Shown one piece after another: positions 8,241-16,287 of a stretch of DNA of 64,000 nt (the first letter of the stretch is position 1; each line of letters opens with the position of its first letter). The stretch comes from Blastococcus sp. URHD0036 (GTDB lineage: Bacteria > Actinomycetota > Actinomycetes > Mycobacteriales > Geodermatophilaceae), in contig NZ_JNIK01000016.1 of the NCBI RefSeq assembly GCF_000701365.1, positions 1 through 64,000 on the forward strand, given 5' to 3'. The translations under genes were made by a program, and so were the position numbers. A model generated the notes under the pieces. The model searched no databases, was not told the origin of the DNA, and saw only the letters and a program-made list of their open reading frames with translations.

Positions 8241-11200
8241 TCAGTCCGGGGACGGCCCCGGACCTGCGCCGGGCCACCACCCCCACCCGCCCACCACGCG
8301 GGTGTCGTGCACCAGCTCGTACCCGTCCTGGGCCAGCCGCGGGTCCCAGTGCACGAGGTTGCCCCACGTCGTGTACGGCGAGACCCCGGGCGTGAACCCC
8401 ACGTACGTGGTCACGTCGCTGACCTCCGGGGCGGTCGAGTAGCTGCCACCGCCGTCGATCACCGTCAGCGGCGGGGTGTCGGCGAAGGTGATGCTCTGCA
8501 CCAGCCACTCGACCGGCTCCACCATGCCGTCGGCGATCCGCGGCGGCTCCTGGCAGGGCATGGCGAAGCCCAGCGGCCAGTCGACGACGACCGGCTCGTC
8601 CTCGGGGAGCAGGTCGCTGAGCGTGCGGCCGACCATCCGGTAGGGCTCGGTCCCGGCCAGCCACCGCTGCCCGGGATCGCCGACCCCGAGGGCGTCGTCG
8701 GCGTCGACCAGGCGCAGCCGGACGAGGTCCGTCCCGGCGGGCAGCTCGACCGCCGGACCCAGCAGGACGCGGTTCCACTCCGGCGCTCCGCCGGCCGCGG
8801 GGAGGTCGACCGGCCGGGACTCCAGGACCCGCGGTTCTCCGCCGGGAACGGCCGCGGCCAGGTCGACCACCGCCTGGGTGCCGGGGCCCGGGACGCCCGC
8901 GACGGTGACCGCGAGGACGTCGCGCTCGGTCAGGCCGGCCGTCTCCCGCCACGGGGTGGCGACCTCGGTGACGGCGGGGTCCGCCGGCGAGGCCTGCCAC
9001 GTCGACAGCACGGAGACCCCCGCGGGCGCCGTCCCGTCGAGCCGGTCGCCGTCCAGCCCCGGGGGGAGCGTGCCGGCCGCGGGAGGAGGAGCGTCCCCGC
9101 CCAGCGGGTCGAGCCGCTCTGCGCCGGTCAGTGCCACCGCGGAGTCGGCGAAGCCGCAGCTCCCGCCCCCGGTCAGGGTGTCGACGGCGTCCCCCGCCAT
9201 CGACCAGGTGTCCCGCAGCCGCCAGTTCGCCAGCGTGGCACTGCCGACCTGGATCACCAGGCTCGTGACGAGCACCGCGCCCAGGGCGCCGACGACCGCC
9301 TCCGGCCAGCGCCAGGCGACGCGATCGGCCCCCGCGGCCCGACGCCGGCGGCGGAACGTGACCGCGGCCGACACGGCGAGCCCGGCGGCGAGCCACAGCG
9401 CCGGGTTCCCGAGGACCGCGGGCAGCACCCGGTCCACGCCGTAGGCCGAGTACTCCACCTGGTCGTTCCCGCCGTGGAAGCCCACCGCGGCGGTCACGGC
9501 GACCGCGGCGAGCAGGACCACGGACGCCCACCGGTCCGGCCGGCGGCGCACCAGCACCGCCACCCCCACCGTCAGCGCGAGCGCGCCGGCACCGGCCAGG
9601 GCACCGAAGTGGTGGCTCCACTTGGTCGGCGTCGGGACGAGCGCGGCGTTGACCGCGAGGAACGCGAGGGCCGGGACCGCCCAGGAGATGCGGCCCGAGG
9701 CCCGCCGCGTGACCCGCAGGAGGGCGATCGAGAGCCCGACGACCACGGCGAGGGTGGTGAGCACGACGACCTGGCGGGCGAAGTTCCGCTGGTTGGGGTC
9801 GTTGCCGAGCATCAGGTACCAGTAGCGGATCGGCTCCGTCCACCACGGCGTCTGCGGCCCGACCTCGCGGTGCACCCGCAGCGCGGCCAGCGCCGAGGCC
9901 AGGCTCGAGTCGGCGAAGACGACCGCCACGGGGATGCTGCCGCAGGCGACCACCAGGGCCGAGGTGGCCCAGACCCCCCACCGGGACGCCGCGAGCACGG
10001 GCCACAGCCGGGGGAGCAGGACCACGAGGGTCGCGGCGCAGGCCAGCCCGGACGCGGTGACGGTGACGGCGAGGCCGGCCACCACGGCGGCGAGTCCCAC
10101 CAGAAGCGGACGGCGGCGGCGGATCGCCTCCAGCGCGAGGACGAGGGTGACGGTCCAGGCCAGGGCGACGAAGGCCTCGGGGCGCGTGCTGGTGTTCCAC
10201 GGCAGCCACCAGGCGAGCAGCGCGATGCCGGCGACTCCCCGCAGGGCGGGGTGCGGACGCTCGACGAGGAGGGGGACGAGCCGCCGGGTGAGCAGCCACC
10301 AGACCGCCAGCCCGGCGAGCAGCGAGGGCAGCCGCAGGACCAGCGGCGCCGCCGAGAGGTGGGCCAGCGGGGCCAGCAGCAGTTGGGTGAGGACGAACGG
10401 CACCTCGGGGACGTCGAAGTACCGCACCTGGTTGCCGACGAAGCCGGCCGAGTCGAGGGTCCGCGCCTCGAGGCTGTAGTAGAAGTCGTCGGTCTGGATC
10501 GGGGCGATGACCGTCCAGCCCACGAGGGTGAGCACGACGACGGCGTCGGCGAGCCCGGCGACCAGCCGCCACCGGCCCCGGGCGGACGCGGGGGAGCCGG
10601 GCAGCGGGTTCCGGTCGGGATCCGGGCCGTCGCGCGGGCGGGCGGCGGCCGGGACGGACCGGGAGAGCAGCCAGAGGCAGCCGGCCAGGGCGGCCAGGTG
10701 CGCGACGAGCAGCGCGATCTTGACCGGCGTCGGGGACGACTGGAAGCGGGCGTCGGGATGGGCGACCACCGTGGGGGCGGCACCGTCGGCGGGGACGACG
10801 TCGGTGGTGAAGGCGACCACCTCGGGGACCGGGGCCCCGGGGACGTCGGCCAGCACCGTCTCCGCGGCGCCGTCGGAGGCCGTCGACACCCGCGAGCCGG
10901 ACTGGTCGGCCTGCACGGTCAGCCGGCAGCCGGACCCGGTGGGCACGGGGCCGCTCCACAGCTCGCGGCCCGAGGAGAGCACGCGGACCGAGCCGTCGGC
11001 GACCGACACGAACAGCGAGCGGTCGCGTCCCCGTCCGGAGTCGGGCAGCGCCGTGCCGAGCACGACGGCCACGTCCGAGGACTCCTGCCGGTCGGCGACC
11101 GAGGCGAGGGTGGCGCACGGGACGGCGACGGCGAGGTCGATCGGCCGGTAGGGCATGAACAGCGCCGTCGTCGACCGCGGGTCGTCCGGGTCGGCCGGCC

Positions 11201-11360
11201 ACCGGACCTCGGGGGTGTCGACGACGATCGGAGCCAGGGGCAGCGCGGCGGCCAGGCCGAGGGTGAGGAGGGCCAGCAGCCACGGCAGCCAGCGCGGCCC
11301 GGTCCTCGAGCCGGAGGGCTGCGGGGCGCCCTCAGCAGCGGCCACGGACACCCCGGTCAC
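8241..11360 (-). CDS. emb: Arabinosyltransferase, Emb family (single copy in window)
   Basis: A 1039-residue GT-C arabinofuranosyltransferase of the EmbA/B/C family, which adds arabinose from decaprenyl-phosphoryl-arabinose to the wall arabinan outside the membrane. The N-terminal helix is followed by a lectin-like jelly-roll domain (about 40-220), then about 13 membrane segments. TDDFYYSLEA holds the catalytic acidic pair in the first extracellular loop of the core, TRPEAFVAL and PTKWSHHFGAL are Emb hallmarks, and a C-terminal carbohydrate-binding domain ends the protein. Mycobacteria carry three paralogues (embC, embA, embB); only one is seen here. The GTG start is 9 nt downstream of AAGGAG, with a TACACT -10 box about 38 nt upstream. 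It converges with the MMPL gene with only 6 bp between stops. Confidence 0.93.
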   Translation of the reverse strand: MTGVSVAAAEGAPQPSGSRTGPRWLPWLLALLTLGLAAALPLAPIVVDTPEVRWPADPDDPRSTTALFMPYRPIDLAVAVPCATLASVADRQESSDVAVVLGTALPDSGRGRDRSLFVSVADGSVRVLSSGRELWSGPVPTGSGCRLTVQADQSGSRVSTASDGAAETVLADVPGAPVPEVVAFTTDVVPADGAAPTVVAHPDARFQSSPTPVKIALLVAHLAALAGCLWLLSRSVPAAARPRDGPDPDRNPLPGSPASARGRWRLVAGLADAVVVLTLVGWTVIAPIQTDDFYYSLEARTLDSAGFVGNQVRYFDVPEVPFVLTQLLLAPLAHLSAAPLVLRLPSLLAGLAVWWLLTRRLVPLLVERPHPALRGVAGIALLAWWLPWNTSTRPEAFVALAWTVTLVLALEAIRRRRPLLVGLAAVVAGLAVTVTASGLACAATLVVLLPRLWPVLAASRWGVWATSALVVACGSIPVAVVFADSSLASALAALRVHREVGPQTPWWTEPIRYWYLMLGNDPNQRNFARQVVVLTTLAVVVGLSIALLRVTRRASGRISWAVPALAFLAVNAALVPTPTKWSHHFGALAGAGALALTVGVAVLVRRRPDRWASVVLLAAVAVTAAVGFHGGNDQVEYSAYGVDRVLPAVLGNPALWLAAGLAVSAAVTFRRRRRAAGADRVAWRWPEAVVGALGAVLVTSLVIQVGSATLANWRLRDTWSMAGDAVDTLTGGGSCGFADSAVALTGAERLDPLGGDAPPPAAGTLPPGLDGDRLDGTAPAGVSVLSTWQASPADPAVTEVATPWRETAGLTERDVLAVTVAGVPGPGTQAVVDLAAAVPGGEPRVLESRPVDLPAAGGAPEWNRVLLGPAVELPAGTDLVRLRLVDADDALGVGDPGQRWLAGTEPYRMVGRTLSDLLPEDEPVVVDWPLGFAMPCQEPPRIADGMVEPVEWLVQSITFADTPPLTVIDGGGSYSTAPEVSDVTTYVGFTPGVSPYTTWGNLVHWDPRLAQDGYELVHDTRVVGGWGWWPGAGPGPSPD

Positions 11361-11398
11361 AGCTGGTCACTCCTTGGGGGCGGCCGGTCACGCGAGGG

Positions 11399-11404
11399 AG
11401 TGTA
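11399..11404 (-). promoter_or_regulatory. Predicted -10 (TACACT) of emb
   Basis: On the minus strand TACACT lies about 38 nt before the emb start codon, and AAGGAG (11370-11375) lies 9 nt before it. emb would therefore have a leadered, ribosome-binding-site-dependent transcript, unlike several neighbours. Confidence 0.45.
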
Positions 11405-11434
11405 GGTGCGCTCCCCTCCGGTCACGGGCCGCCG

Positions 11435-12256
11435 TCAGTCCAGCAGCCGGGAGACCCCCGCCAGGCGCTGGTCACCGGCCATGGCGGCCAGCCAGGCGGC
11501 CCAGTCCGGCCGCGCCCGCATCGACTCCAGCGCCGTCCGGGCGGCGGCCCGGTCGCCGCGCCGGGAGGCCGCCAACGCCGCGTAGAGGTCGCGGGAGCCC
11601 TCGGGGGCGAACACCGCGAGGGTGTCGTAGTCCCGCTCGGCGTAGGCGCGCTGCAGGTTGCGCAGCATGCGCAGCTGGGCCACCGGATCGGCGGAGTCGT
11701 CGACCCGCAGGTCGGCCCGCACGCCGTCGTCCTCCTCGGTCTCCGGCTCGCCCGAGACCACGAGCAGTGCCGCGGACTGTCGTCCGCGCAGGTCACCGCC
11801 GGCGGCCTGACCGGCCGAGAGCGCGGCGAGCAGCCGGTCTGCGAGGGCGCCCGCGGTCACGGTGAAGGCGTGCAGCATCGCCGGGAGCACCTCGTCGGAG
11901 GCGAGCATGTTGCCCTGCACGCTGACGGCCTCGGCCACGATCTGGCCGCTCACCGGGAAGGCGCCGGGGCCGGTGTCGGCGGCGACGGCCCCGGTCGAGG
12001 ACAGGACGGCGAGCTGCCGGTCGCCGTCGTCGGCCGCGTGCGCCGCCCGGCGGACCAGGTCGGCCGGGGGAGTGCCGTCGGCGAGGCCCGCCAGCAGCAC
12101 CCCGCCGATCCCGCGCGGGCTGCGCGCCTGCACGGCCACCACGCCGACCCCCGGCCGGGCGCGGGGGACCGCCCGCCCGACGGCGAGGATGCAGGACGAG
12201 ACGGCGATCCCCATCTCACCGCTGGCCGGATCGCGGGCGACGATCGAGAAGGTCAC
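11435..12256 (-). CDS. DUF1028 family Ntn-hydrolase-like protein
   Basis: A 273-residue member of the DUF1028 family. The first 200 residues carry the family core, starting MTFSIVARDPASGEMG and followed by AVSSCILAVGRAVP and QGNMLASDEVLPAM, which resembles the Ntn-hydrolase fold. The last 70 residues form a helical repeat-like tail (RAYAERDYDTLAVF, SRRGDRAAARTAL). The biochemical role is not established for the family. It starts 10 bp after the CoA-transferase beta-subunit stop on the same strand, so it may belong to that acid or amide catabolism operon. The GTG at 12256 is the only start that keeps the conserved N-terminus. Confidence 0.82.
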   Translation of the reverse strand: MTFSIVARDPASGEMGIAVSSCILAVGRAVPRARPGVGVVAVQARSPRGIGGVLLAGLADGTPPADLVRRAAHAADDGDRQLAVLSSTGAVAADTGPGAFPVSGQIVAEAVSVQGNMLASDEVLPAMLHAFTVTAGALADRLLAALSAGQAAGGDLRGRQSAALLVVSGEPETEEDDGVRADLRVDDSADPVAQLRMLRNLQRAYAERDYDTLAVFAPEGSRDLYAALAASRRGDRAAARTALESMRARPDWAAWLAAMAGDQRLAGVSRLLD

Positions 12257-12266
12257 CGGGCGCGGG

Positions 12267-12935
12267 TCAGGCGGTGGCGGGCAGCGACATCGGGCGCACG
12301 TCGTCGGCGACGGTCAGCGGCGCACCGGTGGCGGCGACGACCTCGTCGACCTCGACGCCGGGGGCGGTCTCGCGAAGCACGAACCCGGCCGGGGTGACGT
12401 CGACGACGGCCAGGTCGGTGATGATCCGGTCGACGCAGGCCTTGCCGGTCAGCGGCAGGGTGCACTCCTGGACCAGCTTCGGGGACCCGTCGCGGGCGAC
12501 GTGCTCCATCATGATGATCACCTGGCGGGCGCCGTGGACGAGGTCCATCGCGCCGCCCATCCCGTTGACCATCTTCCCGGGGATGAGCCAGTTGGCCAGG
12601 TCGCCGCGGGGGTTGACCTGCATGGCGCCGAGGACGGCGACGTCGAGGTGCTTGCCGCGGATCATCCCGAAGCTGGCCGAGGAGTCGAAGAAGCTGGCGC
12701 CCGGCAGGATCGTCACCGTCTCCTTGCCGGCGTTGATCAGGTCCGGGTCCTCCTCGCCCTCGAAGGGGTAGGGGCCGACGCCGAGCACGCCGTTCTCCGA
12801 GTGCAGCACCACGTGCACGCCGTCGGGCACGAAGTTGGGCACCAGGGTGGGCATGCCGATGCCGAGGTTGACGTAGGAGCCGTCGGTCAGCTCCTGGGCC
12901 ACGCGGGCGGCGAGCTGGTCGCGGGTCAGGGTCAT
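12267..12935 (-). CDS. 3-oxoacid CoA-transferase subunit B
   Basis: A 222-residue beta subunit of a family I CoA-transferase, which moves CoA between succinyl-CoA or acetyl-CoA and a 3-oxoacid. The catalytic glutamate lies in [12 protein letters not shown], and [11 protein letters not shown] and [17 protein letters not shown] are typical of the subunit. With the alpha subunit 3 bp upstream it forms the usual heterodimer or heterotetramer. The substrate could be acetoacetate (ScoAB) or 3-oxoadipate (PcaIJ). No further aromatic-pathway genes are nearby, which slightly favours the general 3-oxoacid type. Confidence 0.9.
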   Translation of the reverse strand: MTLTRDQLAARVAQELTDGSYVNLGIGMPTLVPNFVPDGVHVVLHSENGVLGVGPYPFEGEEDPDLINAGKETVTILPGASFFDSSASFGMIRGKHLDVAVLGAMQVNPRGDLANWLIPGKMVNGMGGAMDLVHGARQVIIMMEHVARDGSPKLVQECTLPLTGKACVDRIITDLAVVDVTPAGFVLRETAPGVEVDEVVAATGAPLTVADDVRPMSLPATA

Positions 12936-12938
12936 GCG

Positions 12939-13724
12939 TCAGGCCCCCTGCGGAGTGGTGGACGGGCGGGGGCGGGTGGTGCGCTTCTCGATGCCCTTGC
13001 CGGCGGTGCCGACCTCGACGACCCGGTCGACGAAGACGCCGGGCAGGTGCACGCGGGCGGGGTCGATCTCGCCGGGCTCGACCAGCTCCTCGACCTCGGC
13101 GATCGTGATCCGCCCGGCCATGCCGGCCAGCGGGTTGAAGTTCGCGGCGGACTGGTTGAACACCAGGTTGCCGTGCCGGTCGCCGACCGCGGCACGGACG
13201 AGGCCGAAGTCGGCGGTGAGCGCGGTCTCCAGCACGAACTGCTGGCCGTCGAACTCCCGGACCTCCTTGGGCTTCGACGTCTGCACGACGGTGCCGTCGG
13301 CGTCGTAGCGCACCGGGATCCCGCCGTCGGCGACCATCGTGCCGACGCCGGTGGGCGTGTAGAAGGCGGGGATGCCGACGCCGCCCGCGCGCAGCCGCTC
13401 GGCCAGCGACCCCTGCGGGGTGAGCTCGACCTCCAGCTGACCGGACAGGTACAGCCGCGCGAGCTCCTTGTTGCCGCCGACGAACGAGCTGATCGTCTTC
13501 CGGATCCGCCCGGCGTACAGCAGCACGCCCAGCGCCTGGTCGTCGACGCCGCAGTTGTTGGAGATCGTGGTGAGGTCCCGGACGCCGGACTCCAGCAGCG
13601 CGTCGATCAGGGTGATCGGCACCCCGCAGAGGCCGAACCCACCCACCGCCAGCGTGGCGCCGTCGCCGACGTCCGCCACGGCCTCGCGCGCCGAGGCCAC
13701 CACCTTGTCCATGCAGGAACCCAC
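12939..13724 (-). CDS. 3-oxoacid CoA-transferase subunit A
   Basis: A 261-residue alpha subunit of a family I CoA-transferase. It has the diagnostic GGFGLCGVPITLIDAL near residue 28 and the NNCGVDDQALGVLL block that helps form the CoA-binding site. Translation may start at 13724 (MGSCMDK) or at the internal Met at 13712 (MDKVVAS); family alignments usually begin with the MDK form. It sits 3 bp upstream of subunit B and is almost certainly co-translated with it. TIGR03089 lies just upstream on the same strand, separated by 32 bp. Confidence 0.9.
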   Translation of the reverse strand: MGSCMDKVVASAREAVADVGDGATLAVGGFGLCGVPITLIDALLESGVRDLTTISNNCGVDDQALGVLLYAGRIRKTISSFVGGNKELARLYLSGQLEVELTPQGSLAERLRAGGVGIPAFYTPTGVGTMVADGGIPVRYDADGTVVQTSKPKEVREFDGQQFVLETALTADFGLVRAAVGDRHGNLVFNQSAANFNPLAGMAGRITIAEVEELVEPGEIDPARVHLPGVFVDRVVEVGTAGKGIEKRTTRPRPSTTPQGA

Positions 13725-13756
13725 CGTCCGTCGCGTGCGGCCGGCCGGCGCCCGCG

Positions 13757-14560
13757 TCAGGCGGGGCGGCCCAGCTCGCGGATGCCCTCGATCCGGAGGC
13801 CGAGCGTAGCCGTGACCCGTTCGTCGGCCGCGCGCCGCGGCAGCCGGGACGGGTCGGCCCCGGTGACCAGGACCATCGAGGCACCGGCGGCCAGCGGCGC
13901 CAGGAGCCAGGCGACCGGGCCGGCCTCGGTCGCGGTGCGCGCGTCGACCAGCACCCGGTCCCCGGCCGCGATCCCGAGCTGCCCGGCCAGGGCCGTCGCC
14001 GTCTCCACCAGGCCCTCGAGCGTGAGCTCCAGCCCGCCGAGCACCAGCCCGGTCCCGGCCGGGTCCGGCGGCTGCCAGGCGGTGAAGACGTCACCGTGGG
14101 TGCGCACCTCGACGGCGAAGTCGCGGGCCGGCCCGGAGTACCCGGTCATGCCCATGCCCAGCGGGTGGAGCGACAGCCCGAGGAGCTCGGGCAGGTCGAG
14201 CTCCGCCAGCGGCTCCAGCCGGTCCTGGTCGGCCAGCACCAGGTCGGCGTCGGCGAGGGCGCCGTCGTCCTCGGCGGCGGCCTCGACCACCGTGGCGCCG
14301 CAGCTCCAGGCGGCGAGCAGCACCGCGGCGGTCTGCCAGTGGACGGGCAGCACCACCGCGACGCGGCTGCCCGGGGCCACGTCGAACTCCTCCTGCAGCA
14401 GGTTCGCGGTCTTGGCGACCCAGTTCGCGAACGTCGTGGCCGACAGCTCCACGCGGGAGGCGGCGACGTCGTCGTAGGCGGTGATCAGCGGGGCGGCCGG
14501 AGCGCGGCGCAGCGCCTCGCGCAGGAGGTCGGCAGGGGTGGCGGAGCCGGGAGTACGCAC
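13757..14560 (-). CDS. TIGR03089 family acyl-CoA-synthetase-like protein
   Basis: A 267-residue protein matching the actinobacterial TIGR03089 family, which looks like the N-terminal part of AMP-forming acyl-CoA ligases without the C-terminal catalytic lid. Visible features are PADLLREAL, ATTFANWVAKTANLL, PGSRVAVVLPVHWQTA and a late LVLGGLELTLEGLVETA. The P-loop-like Ser/Thr/Gly motif of true synthetases is absent, so it may be non-catalytic. In many actinobacteria it lies beside LCP or wall genes. The GTG at 14560 is preferred over an in-frame GTG at 14575 because CACTCT lies 6 nt upstream, giving a leaderless start; this choice is uncertain. Confidence 0.75.
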   Translation of the reverse strand: MRTPGSATPADLLREALRRAPAAPLITAYDDVAASRVELSATTFANWVAKTANLLQEEFDVAPGSRVAVVLPVHWQTAAVLLAAWSCGATVVEAAAEDDGALADADLVLADQDRLEPLAELDLPELLGLSLHPLGMGMTGYSGPARDFAVEVRTHGDVFTAWQPPDPAGTGLVLGGLELTLEGLVETATALAGQLGIAAGDRVLVDARTATEAGPVAWLLAPLAAGASMVLVTGADPSRLPRRAADERVTATLGLRIEGIRELGRPA

Positions 14561-14642
14561 CCGACAAGAGTGCACGTCCGCCCGGGGACCATCCCGTCGA
14601 GTGGTTCCGTCGCGGAGCGGGCGGCACGCATCACGGCGCGGT

Positions 14643-14648
14643 TACAGT
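14643..14648 (+). promoter_or_regulatory. Predicted -10 (TACAGT) for the DPA operon, leaderless
   Basis: GGTTACAGT ends 8 nt before the ATG at 14657, with no ribosome-binding site between. The same GGTTACAGT string recurs at 22444-22452 upstream of the YfhO-like gene, and CTACAGT at 20300 upstream of aftA. Confidence 0.55.
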
Positions 14649-14656
14649 TCCCCCCG

Positions 14657-15208
14657 ATGACTTCGACCCATGGTGGCCCCGGCTCCCGGCTGATCCGGGC
14701 CGACCACGCGCTGTTGCGTTCCACGCGGCGCACCCTGGGCTCGACCCCCGCCGTCCCGGTGGCCCGCGGCCTCTCGCACCTCGGCGAGCACGCGCTCGGC
14801 TGGATCGCCCTGGGGGCCGCCGGCTGGGCATCCGGCCGGCGCCGCCGGGAGTGGGCCGCGGGCACCGTGGGCGTGGTGGCGGCCCACGCCGCCGGCGTCA
14901 TCGTCAAGCGGGTCGTGCGCCGGGTGCGCCCGCAGCTGGACGACGTCCCCGCGCTCGTCCGGACCCCGAGCCGGCTCTCCTTCCCCAGCGCGCACAGCTG
15001 CTCGACGGCCGCGGCCGCGGTGGGCTTCTCGCCCATGGTCGGGCGCCTCCCGATGGCCGGGTTGACCGGCGCGATGCTGGTGTCGCGGGTGCTGCTGGGC
15101 GTGCACTACCCCTCCGACGTGCTGTCCGGAGCGGCGCTCGGGGCCGGAACGGCCGTTCTCGTCCGCCGCCGGCTGGTCGGCTCCGACGGCAGGAAGGCGT
15201 TCGCGTGA
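14657..15208 (+). CDS. PAP2 phosphatase, decaprenylphosphoryl-5-phosphoribose phosphatase candidate
   Basis: A 183-residue membrane PAP2-family phosphatase. All three catalytic blocks are present: KRVVRRVRP (KX6RP), FPSAHS (PSxH) and SRVLLGVHYPSD (SRX5HX3D). In mycobacteria the homologous small PAP2 protein (Rv3807c) sits next to the UbiA transferase and is assigned as the phosphatase that removes the 5-phosphate from decaprenylphosphoryl-phosphoribose. The same adjacency here, with a GTGA overlap to ubiA, supports that role. It is the first gene of the ubiA-dprE1-dprE2 operon. Confidence 0.88.
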   Translation: MTSTHGGPGSRLIRADHALLRSTRRTLGSTPAVPVARGLSHLGEHALGWIALGAAGWASGRRRREWAAGTVGVVAAHAAGVIVKRVVRRVRPQLDDVPALVRTPSRLSFPSAHSCSTAAAAVGFSPMVGRLPMAGLTGAMLVSRVLLGVHYPSDVLSGAALGAGTAVLVRRRLVGSDGRKAFA

Positions 15209-16287
15209 CGATCTCCCAGCCGGGCACCCCGGGGTCGGCGGCGCCGTCGCCGGACCCGGGGCCCTCGGTCCCCCAGGTCCTGACCGGGCCGCCGACCGCC
15301 CCGCAGCCGGTGCCGGCGGCGCCACCTGCGCTGCCCCCCGTGCCGCCGGCGGCAGCCGTGCCCGCGTCGCCGCCGGCGTCCCCGCCCCTCGCCCCCCGCC
15401 TCCCCGGATGGCGGGGCACCTTCGCCTGGGGACTGGTCCGGGCCCTGCGCCCCCGTCAGTGGGCGAAGAACGTCCTCGTCCTGGCCGCGCCGCTGGCCGC
15501 CGGGAAGGTGTTCGACCCCGACGTCATCGGCCCGACGGCCGTCGCCTTCCTGCTCTTCTGCCTGGCCGCGTCCGGTGTCTACCTCGTCAACGACACGATC
15601 GACGTCGAGGAGGACCGCCGGCACCCGCGCAAGCGGTACCGGCCGATCGCCGCGGGGATCGTGCCCCGGGGGCTCGCCGTCGGCATGGCGGTGGTCCTCT
15701 TCGCCGTCGCCCTGGTCGTGGCCGTGCTGCTCACCCGGCCGGCGCTGGCCTGGGTGCTGGGCAGCTACGTGGTGATCCAGCTCGGGTACTGCCTCTTCCT
15801 CAAGAACCAGCCGGTCATCGACCTCGCGGTCGTCGCGTCCGGCTTCCTGCTGCGCGGCATCGCCGGCGGTGTGGCCGCCGGCCTCGCGCTGTCGCAGTGG
15901 TTCCTGCTCGTCGCGGCGTTCGGCTCGATGTTCATGGTGGCCGGCAAGCGGTACTCCGAGCTCGTGCTCATCGGTGACGCCGCCGCCACCCGCAAGACGC
16001 TGCAGGAGTACTCGGCCAGCTACCTGCGCTTCGTGTGGAGCCTGTCGGCCGCGGTGACCGTGACCGCCTACAGCCTGTGGGCGTTCGAGATGGGCGAGGC
16101 CCAGGACGGCGTGCCGTGGTCGCTGATCTCGATCGCCCCGTTCGTGCTGGCGATCCTGTTGTACGCCCGGGACGTCGACAAGGGCGAGGCCGGCGCCCCG
16201 GAGGACATCGTCCTCGGCGACCGGGTGCTGCTCTGCCTCGGCGTCCTGTGGGCCGTCGCGATGGGTCTGGGGGTCCTGAGTGCCTGA
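15205..16287 (+). CDS. ubiA: Decaprenyl-phosphate phosphoribosyltransferase (UbiA family)
   Basis: A 360-residue membrane prenyl-acceptor transferase that links PRPP to decaprenyl phosphate, the first committed step to the arabinose donor DPA. It has about nine helices after a 75-residue Pro/Ala-rich cytosolic extension that mycobacterial UbiA lacks. The first Asp-rich motif NDTIDVEEDRRHP (NDxxDxxxD) binds Mg-pyrophosphate, and MFMVAGKRYSE and the second Asp region YARDVDKGEAG follow. The GTG at 15205 overlaps the PAP2 stop, and its own stop overlaps dprE1, so the three are translationally coupled. The family assignment is firm; substrate identity rests on synteny with Rv3806c-Rv3807c and dprE1/dprE2. 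Confidence 0.92.
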   Translation: MTISQPGTPGSAAPSPDPGPSVPQVLTGPPTAPQPVPAAPPALPPVPPAAAVPASPPASPPLAPRLPGWRGTFAWGLVRALRPRQWAKNVLVLAAPLAAGKVFDPDVIGPTAVAFLLFCLAASGVYLVNDTIDVEEDRRHPRKRYRPIAAGIVPRGLAVGMAVVLFAVALVVAVLLTRPALAWVLGSYVVIQLGYCLFLKNQPVIDLAVVASGFLLRGIAGGVAAGLALSQWFLLVAAFGSMFMVAGKRYSELVLIGDAAATRKTLQEYSASYLRFVWSLSAAVTVTAYSLWAFEMGEAQDGVPWSLISIAPFVLAILLYARDVDKGEAGAPEDIVLGDRVLLCLGVLWAVAMGLGVLSA

